This document shows positions 49,101 to 57,995 of a DNA stretch of 64,000 nt, piece by piece. The notes under the pieces are model-generated. The model searched no databases, was not told the DNA's origin, and saw only the letters and a program-made list of their open reading frames with translations. Position numbers and translations under genes: made by a program. Where the stretch lies: positions 17,411,337-17,475,336 of the forward strand of contig CM057154.1 in the NCBI GenBank assembly GCA_029962745.1. The letters are read 5' to 3'. This DNA is from Echinometra lucunter. Lineage: Eukaryota; Echinodermata; Echinoidea; Camarodonta; Echinometridae. Numbering within the stretch: position 1 is the first letter of the stretch; every line of letters begins with the position of its first letter.

Positions 49101-52100
49101 TGTTGAATAGTATAGTACTTTATTAATGAAATATTGAGTACATGTACAGTATTCACAGCGTAATCTATCAGCTATGGTTAAGCATGTCCTTAAATCTGAA
49201 TACCAGGTATATCTTTATTCTTTACCTGTCCTTGAAATCCCTGGCCCTCCTGTGACTTTACAAACTCATGGTAGGCAGCATTCATCCTGCTGACGGTGGC
49301 AGTCACTGACTCTAGGTAGTCAGGGTTTGAAGTGGCCATGATGGAAAGAGCTCCTATAGGGACAAAGTCTCCTGTATTCGTTTGCAGCTTGTTGTCAAAC
49401 GCTGACGATGAGGCATCAACACCGCATGGTCCAAGGCTGGAATGGCAAACGATAAATTGTGGGAGTATGTATTAGGTACTGCCAATGCACACATAGATAA
49501 CATGCAAGATGCTATTGGAAAGAAAAAAATCTGTTTGGAGCTAGTTGCAGCAAGCACATGATGAAGAATCAACTGAAAATACATGGTTCTTAATAGAAAG
49601 TTTACATTACGTTTTTTGTCTGACAGAACAATCCAACTGTACATACAAGAAAGCAAGATAAACTATTCTGAACAACGTCGGGACAGTTCAGCAACTACTT
49701 ACTGAAAGTTATCTTGTATCCTGAAAATGACATCCAACAAATGCTTATGGCATGATTGTGTAAGATATACCCCAGCAAAAAATACTCCATTGTCAATTTC
49801 TGTCACTAAACAAATTCTCTATTTCACCCCTGGACCCAACACTTTGAGAAGCTCCAACTCTAATCCCCAACCCATCCTAAAAACCCAAAGCTATCCAAGC
49901 CCTAATGATATCTTCAATGAAATAAAGCCTGGTGTGAATGTTGTCACACCATGTCTAATTACAGAACAGAAATACATGGGTAAAAATACCCTACAAGAAT
50001 TGAACATCTACAAAGAAACTCCTTCCTACCTTGTGATCAAGCTGACTGCTTCATGACATGTGGGCGGACACGACACCAGCCTGACCGCTATGTGACCCTG
50101 TGCGACGGGAAAGTGCGCCCTGACTACCGCATCGAAGGCAGTCTTGAAGGTGTTGATATCACTGCTCTTGGCCCCAGTCTCCTGCATGCCATCCAGGACG
50201 TTGCCACCGTGGAGCACCAGGAAGAGGACAGTGATGTCTGACTGCATGTTGCCTGTGAACTGCGAGCCCCCTGGTTCATCTGATAAGTAAGCATGACAGT
50301 AGTAAATGTAACCAAAAGGTGCTGATCACTCTTTTTCTTAATCTCCAATATGCCACAAAATTTATATTACATTGTGCAGCATCACATATAAGACTTCATG
50401 TCTTCACATCAACATCTATTTATGATAACAAAATACATGTAGAACTTCAGTTTTATTCATAATAGGTCATCCTGAAGCTTAAAGTTGCTCGGATACGATT
50501 TATAGATGGTGCTTCATGCAGTGGCGGCACCAGGATTGTTAAAGTGGGGGGGCAAATGGAGGGCAAAAGAAAATGGTGGGGGGGCAGGGCCAGGCAGTCA
50601 AATTTTTTTTTTTGCGTCTTCTTACACACATTTTAACATCAATTTTGTGAGCGAGCGCAGCGAGCGAACAAAAAATAACCGCTTTTTCGGTTTTTAATCG
50701 CATTTTCGAATAAATATTTTGAAATATGACGAGCGAGCGAAGCAAGCGAGCCAAAAATGGCTACTTTTCTTGTTTTTAATTGCATTTTAGAAAAGAAATT
50801 TTAAAATATGATGAGCGAGCGAAGCGAGCGAGCCAAAAATAACCATTTTTTTGTTTTCAATCGAAGTTTGAAGAGCGGAAAATGGTATTTTAGAGCACTT
50901 CACAGCTTGAATATGATGTTTATGACAACATCTACTTATTTACAAATTACAGTATAATTTTTCTTTTCAGTCCTCAAAATTTCTGGGGGGGCAACTGGGG
51001 GGCAAAGCTTCTGAGTGGGGGGGCAAATGCCCCCCCATGCCCCCCCTTGGTGCCGCCACTGGCTTCATGCAACACTTGTGAAATACCTCTGTGTTATTGA
51101 GTTCTAGCATCACATACACACCAGTCTTGTTTCCAATACCCGAATAAACGCTGAAGTAGCTGTCCCCTTTTACCGAACTTATCTGCATCACGCACACGCA
51201 AGTGAGTGAGCCACCTGAAAAGAACTTTTTAAAGCCTCTGGAACTATCATGGCTCTGCCCTGTGTGATTTTTGCGAGCAGTGCATGAAGTGCCATCTATA
51301 AATCAAGTCCAAGCAACTTTAAAGAGGCTCTGTCGTGGGTTTTCATGGGGAGTGAATCCCAATTTGCTGACACCAGACTTTGTGAAAAGCACTAGTAATA
51401 CCTGTAGTAGAGCTACATTTCTGGAGCACAGCAAAACAAGGTGTCCCACCATAAACATTCTTTGGCCTGCTTCGGGCATTCTCGGGCTGGGAAAAGTGAG
51501 ATAATGACTTTGCCATATGGGGCAAAGGATGGAATATACAGAGCATTACACAAGGTCTGTCGGTCATAAAACTCATAGTGATGGACAACACCTGTTACTG
51601 GGTAAGCACCCATGGTGTCAAAGTCCCCATGAAAGCCCACGACAGAGCCTCTTTAACTTCCATATGTTATTAACCCATTCGTGACAGAGGTCCACATTTT
51701 GTGGTTTGGCCTAATATCTTTTGATGCAAAGCCCTAAAAATCATACCAAATACATGAACAGAAAGAGCAAAAAATTCAACACAAACTGTGCCCATTTTGG
51801 TTGCGTCAATATTCATTGTTTGATGCTGAAATTTTTTTAAAGGAAAATAAGCATTAAAATCCATAAATTGGCAATGTGATAGAAGGTTTAAAATCACCGT
51901 TTTCCCCTGCAAATTGGCAACTGTTTGACTTCTCATCATAATTTCTGTCAATTTATATTCATTTCAGATACATGACCTTTTATAAGGAAAATGTAGCAAT
52001 AAAATAAAAATGTTAGTGTTGCCAATTTGAAGAATAAAAGCTGATCAAATTGGGCTTTAAATAATTCCTGTCATGAATGGGTTAAAGTACAGTTACCATC

Positions 52101-55100
52101 ATTTGCAAAAGCTTAAGACCACCTGGGACTTTGTGGGTATTTCAGTAACTTAAAATACATTATTTTGTCTCAGTGAATGATTACATAACATGTTTACCAG
52201 TACTACAGCGGTCAGTAGCACAGGAGTAATGGTATAAGCCCATATGAATGCACTGAAAATAAATGTATGTCTGAAAAATAAATGTTTAACTTTGCTTTTT
52301 CTTTGAGTTATTGCATTTTGGGAGGGTGTCTTAAACTTTTGCAAATGATAGTAAGGTATATCATGGAAAAAAACCCAACTGACCTTCTAATGAGACTGGA
52401 CTAAGGACATCTTCTGAGCTCCAATGTGACAACAAAGGTCCATCATCCTCTTGATCTTCTTGCCAATCTAAGAATTAGTGAAATAACGCAAGTCATAAGC
52501 ATAAATATATTGCTATAATAGAATACAATACATTAACATTTATATCATTCTACAAGGAGATACATGTATGTACTGAAATAATCATAACAATTGCACGGTC
52601 AAGTACTTGTGCAGTTATTCCACAGTCACACCTAAATGAACAACACCAGTGAAAAAATAAATCCCCCTCCCAATGAAAAAAAAAAAGCTAATGAATAAAA
52701 AAAAGGACACTATACAAAAATGGCCAAGATTTAATCTATGAATAGTCAATTTGGCTGTGTGACTGAAGCATGTTATTTGAAAAATCACTGTAATTCTACC
52801 CCTTACTTTTGATACAGAATATGGGTGGCAACCCCAGCTGTCATCACCCTTTTCTAACCATCCTTCAGCCTTCCAATTTCTGTCTGTCTGTCTGTCTGTC
52901 CCTCTCTCTCTCTCTCTCTCTCTCNNNNNNNNNNNNNNNNNNNNNNNNNNNNNNNNNNNNNNNNNNNNNNNNNNNNNNNNNNNNNNNNNNNNNNNNNNNN
53001 NNNNNNNNNNNNNNNNNNNNNNNNNNNNNNNNNNNNNNNNNNNNNNNNNNNNNNNNNNNNNNNNNNNNNNNNNNNNNNNNNNNNNNNNNNNNNNNNNNNN
53101 NNNNNNNNNNNNNNNNNNNNNNNNNNNNNNNNNNNNNNNNNNNNNNNNNNNNNNNNNNNNNNNNNNNNNNNNNNNNNNNNNNNNNNNNNNNNNNNNNNNN
53201 NNNNNNNNNNNNNNNNNNNNNNNNNNNNNNNNNNNNNNNNNNNNNNNNNNNNNNNNNNNNNNNNNNNNNNNNNNNNNNNNNNNNNNNNNNNNNNNNNNNN
53301 NNNNNNNNNNNNNNNNNNNNNNNNNNNNNNNNNNNNNNNNNNNNNNNNNNNNNNNNNNNNNNNNNNNNNNNNNNNNNNNNNNNNNNNNNNNNNNNNNNNN
53401 NNNNNNNNNNNNNNNNNNNNNNNNCAGAAAGGTCATGATAGTTCATTATTGATCTAGACACCTACACACTGTTTGCACAGTTGCACATAGTGGGCTTTTG
53501 AGATTTACAGGCTGCTAGACCTATCAAAACAACATTTCCTGCCCATATATGTAATGCCAATTTTTCATATCACGCTATCATATGAAATGGGTAGCATAAT
53601 TACAGTTTGAAAGATCTGTACTGACTTCCGATTGACCAAAGAATATCATTTAAGATATTGCTGAGTGTGTATTAGGCACTCATTGGTCAAACCCCTATTG
53701 TCATATTGCGAAACTATTACTACACAAATCTTACAAACACATACTTGCCAACTCTACCGATTAAGGCCACAGACTACCACTTTTCATGGAATTTAACTAC
53801 CTACCAACTTTGAAACCTTTTTTCAGTAGAAACTACCACTTTTTGATTATCTAATGGACCAAAAGTTTATTTTGATGCCATTTCATTAATTACTCATCAT
53901 TTATTATTAATTTTTTTCTCTCTGTGTCATCCTAATTAAAGTAACTTTCTAAGAGCGTCAATAAAATGCTAAGTTTTCATTTAAAAATTACAAAATCCTC
54001 TCATTTAGAGGGCAGGGATTGAAGGCCTTTTGACTCCCCGCCCCCACCTCCTTTCCAGATTCTTACCCCAGCACTGTACTGAAAAATATCATAATGCCTT
54101 TTCATTCTTCTGTGTTGGCAAGTAGGCAAACATGCTCATAACCTGTGCAGTTCTAAAGATCTACAGGGTGTATCAATAAAAACGTTACACTTTTGACAAA
54201 TCTGTCAAATTTACATTTCAAAATATTTCGAAGATTTTTTCATGTCGATAGATGCCCAATATTCTCATCTTTCAAGGGCCACTAACAAAACAATTTTTTT
54301 TTCATGCTTGGGCGAACACTGACTGTTTTTATTCAGCGTATGAAAAATGACTTGCGCCAAACTGAAAGAGGCAAAATCTAAAACCAGCTGTTAGAATAAA
54401 TAATCATATTCAAAGGAATTGCTCTTTGCTACAGAGTTGCTTGACTGCCTAAATGGTTGATCGACGGATAGATAGATTGAGCAATTGATTGATAAACTGA
54501 TCAATCAATCAATGGAATGATTGATTGTTGATTATCTGTTCGTTTTTGATTGACTGAATGGCTCAATGAATGGATGAATGACTGAATGATGCTTTGATTG
54601 ATTGATAAACTGACAGACTGATCTATCGGTTGATGTACTGATGAGTTAAGTGTTGCTGATTAATTTTAATTGATTTATTGAATGATCTGGAGATGTATTA
54701 ATTTGGTATAGGCCTACTTTTCTTCTTGATCGAATGACTAACATCAGTGGCATGTGGATTGGATGTCTACATGATTTGTAACCCCTGTGCTTAAACTAAC
54801 TCATCAGCTCATGTATGTAATCATGTATGAAACCATTAAAATCATGAAAGAATATTGGCATACAAGTCCTAGACTATCATAACACAATCATTCATTTAAG
54901 CAGAGAGCAATTTGTTTGAATGGGAGTACTTATTTGGACTACTGCAGCATGCTGGTTTGATTGTCCCTCTTCTTTCAATTTGGCGCAAGTCATTTTTCCT
55001 ACTTTGAATAAAATCAGGCAGTGTTCGCCCGAGCATGAACAAAAATTTGTTTTGCTAGTGGAGATGGATAGATGAGAATACTGGGCATGTATCGACATGA

Positions 55101-57943
55101 AAAAAAATCTCTGAAATATTTTGAAATGTAATTTTGACTGATTATACAAAAGTGTAACGTTTTTATTGATACGCTCTGGAAAACATATATTACATTAGGT
55201 GATCAAGCCATCAAACTATGGAACAGCTTACCATTAGAAATGGAGAAAGCCGCAAATGTAGATACTTTCAAATCAAAATAAAAACATATCTGTTTATTTA
55301 ACTGTTAGCATATCAGTTATTCAGCATGGTACAGCACATATACATGTATAGATTCTGTATTTTATATCTTTTATACAATATACATTAAATATAGTATATA
55401 CAAAAGGGAGAGGCATAAAACACCACAATCTTGAACTGCAAATACATTGCAAGAACATCTCTTTCTTTCTTTCTTTTTTTTTTTTTCATTACCGGTAAGT
55501 ACGATGACTAAGGAAAAGTGTTAAGGATTTAGTGTAAGGTACATGTGTAATGGTTAGGTAAAATGTTTAAAAGTGCCATTTTCATCATGAAATGTTAGAA
55601 ATCCATTGTGCAGCAATGGTAATTGGAGGAAATGTCATATAAATGTTCATGTTGCCTATACATATAATAACCTTTTAAAATGTTGATTACAATGATTGAC
55701 TGAGAACAATTTTGAAACTTAAACTCAGAATCCAATAGCAGGATGTTCATTTCTAGTACTTGTTTGAAAACTCATAACAGTGACTGAAAAAGGGTGAAGT
55801 AAAGAGAGTCACAAATGAGCATCTCAAAATCATTCTTAAGCCCACCACACACTTTACGATCTGCCTGCCATCCGATTGTGGAAAAATTTGTTATAGCATT
55901 TGATTGATATTAACATTTAAACATGTAAAATCTTAATGATCAAAGTTCTGAATAGTCATATACATGTAAACACTAAAATAGAAATTGCGGGCTATTGCAA
56001 GCCTCATTGAAGGAACAAAAGCGAACTCAAATCTGAATCTTAGTGACATCATAGCAATCTTGCAATTGGCTACGATTTGAAGCTGATTTTGCCTTTACTC
56101 CAACCGCAAGGCTTGCAGTTATCCAAAATTTTGATTTTAGTATTCCTATCATTATTCTGAACTTCAAATATGATAATTTTACTTGTTTAAACTTTCATAT
56201 TATACGGGAATGCAAAATGCCATTTGTCCGAAAATCAGGTCACATTAGGACCGTAGTGTGCAGTGGGTTTCACAGTCTACAGCACACACCAGCCATTCAT
56301 CATCCACACTAACACCCCCGAACTCCTCTTTCCCTCCCTCCCACCCAAATGCCTCCAAGAACCACTATAAAATTCCCTGGGGGCCACGACACCCAATTAA
56401 CTCACTCTAACGTGAAGCCAAGATAAGGAGAGGAGGAATTACTCCCTCATTTTAATACAATTATCAGCATCCTTCCACGCCTCATTAGGCCCAACGTTGC
56501 GCACCTTCTAAATGTCACGTCTACCAGCATGAACGGGGCACATAAGCGTCGAGTCATTACACTAAACCATGTTGCTACCACCTCTCGAAGAATGATTCAA
56601 GTTATTGTGTAAGTTTGTAATGTATGGTGCAACTCTGCAGACTTCTCTTCCTATACATTATACTCCATTATGTTCTGCATATTTTGAGAGAGCAAACTTG
56701 CCGTATTCACAAATCAAATACACAATGATATGAAGAATATCTCATGATATATGTGTAGGCATATAAATTACTACAGATTTCAATGGGGACAATACAAATA
56801 TGTATGTTTCAAAACTTTGCATAAAAATACACATAAGATTTAGATATGAACATTGTTAGATTTCCAAAGGAAAATATGTTTCTAAATATTTTAATTTCAT
56901 TTAAAAAGAAAATCAGATAACCTTTTAAACATTTTTAGTTCCCTTACTAGTACAAAATGCAATAACTGGGATACACTTCATTTACAGGTCAACAACCCTG
57001 CGTAAATTACACATTCCTCCTTGTTTACAAATTTTGGCCAGGTTGATTTCTCCTTGTTGATTTCTTGTAGATTTCTTCATTCCACTTATGTACATATCAC
57101 CAAGTTTCCCATCTGTTTGTGTAAATTTCATACCTGCTGGGGTACATTTCTCGTAAGGCATGTCCTGCGTAATATACAACCTGTCGATCAGGGATATTAC
57201 ACATGCTATGTGCCCTACTTCTTCTCTGGGTTCAATGATGCTGCTCTCCTAGACAGCAGGGCAGGCAGAACAATGGCAATTACATTAACAGAGAGTGAGT
57301 GTCATTTTGAAGATTTTTTTCATCTAGTTTTGATTTGCATATTCATTGGTAGTCTTCTGTAATGCAATGCATATATCAAAGGCTACAAATTCTGCAGTAA
57401 GAAATCTCTTTAACACTTCAACAATAATTCAAAATCCTCATCTAAACTATGTCATAATGTTTTACAAAAGAAAGAAAAGAAAGAAGAAAGCGTCAAGGTG
57501 AAACAAGACTGAGACAGGACTTTAAAAACCTTACCTAAAATCATAAGAAAAATATTTGGGAATGCTGGAATGGATAAAGTGTCAAGTACAGGGGGAAAAA
57601 AATCTGGAAAATGACATGAATGAGTTCATATCTTCAAAAGATAACTTGAATTTAGAGAAAAAGAGAATTTCACAATTACATATCAAAGGTAAGAAGCTTT
57701 CTAGCCAATAAGATTATTACTTGAATTCATGGGTTCCTTTGCAACCTAACTGTAATTTTCAATATCCACAAAATGTAAAAAAAAAAAAAAAAATCATTCA
57801 TCTTTATTATCTTGCAAAGAAGAAATTTCTTCATAAATTTACCTGAAATTGACACCATACAACAAGCAACTTGTCCACTTTATGAAATGATTACAGTATT
57901 CATTCTGCAACAATTCAGGAAAACTGTGTTGTTTGTCTGCCCA

Positions 57944-57995
<52 letters not shown>

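Noticed and set aside
51094..51220. Exon-like 43-codon frame on the - strand ([19 protein letters not shown]) with AG and GT borders
   Set aside because: It would enter in phase 1 and leave in phase 0, which cannot join PITPNM exon 3 (phase 1 in). It has no PITPNM similarity and lies inside a TTAA-flanked transposon.
52615..53461. Three ORFs across the N gap
   Set aside because: Created by unknown bases read as open frame.
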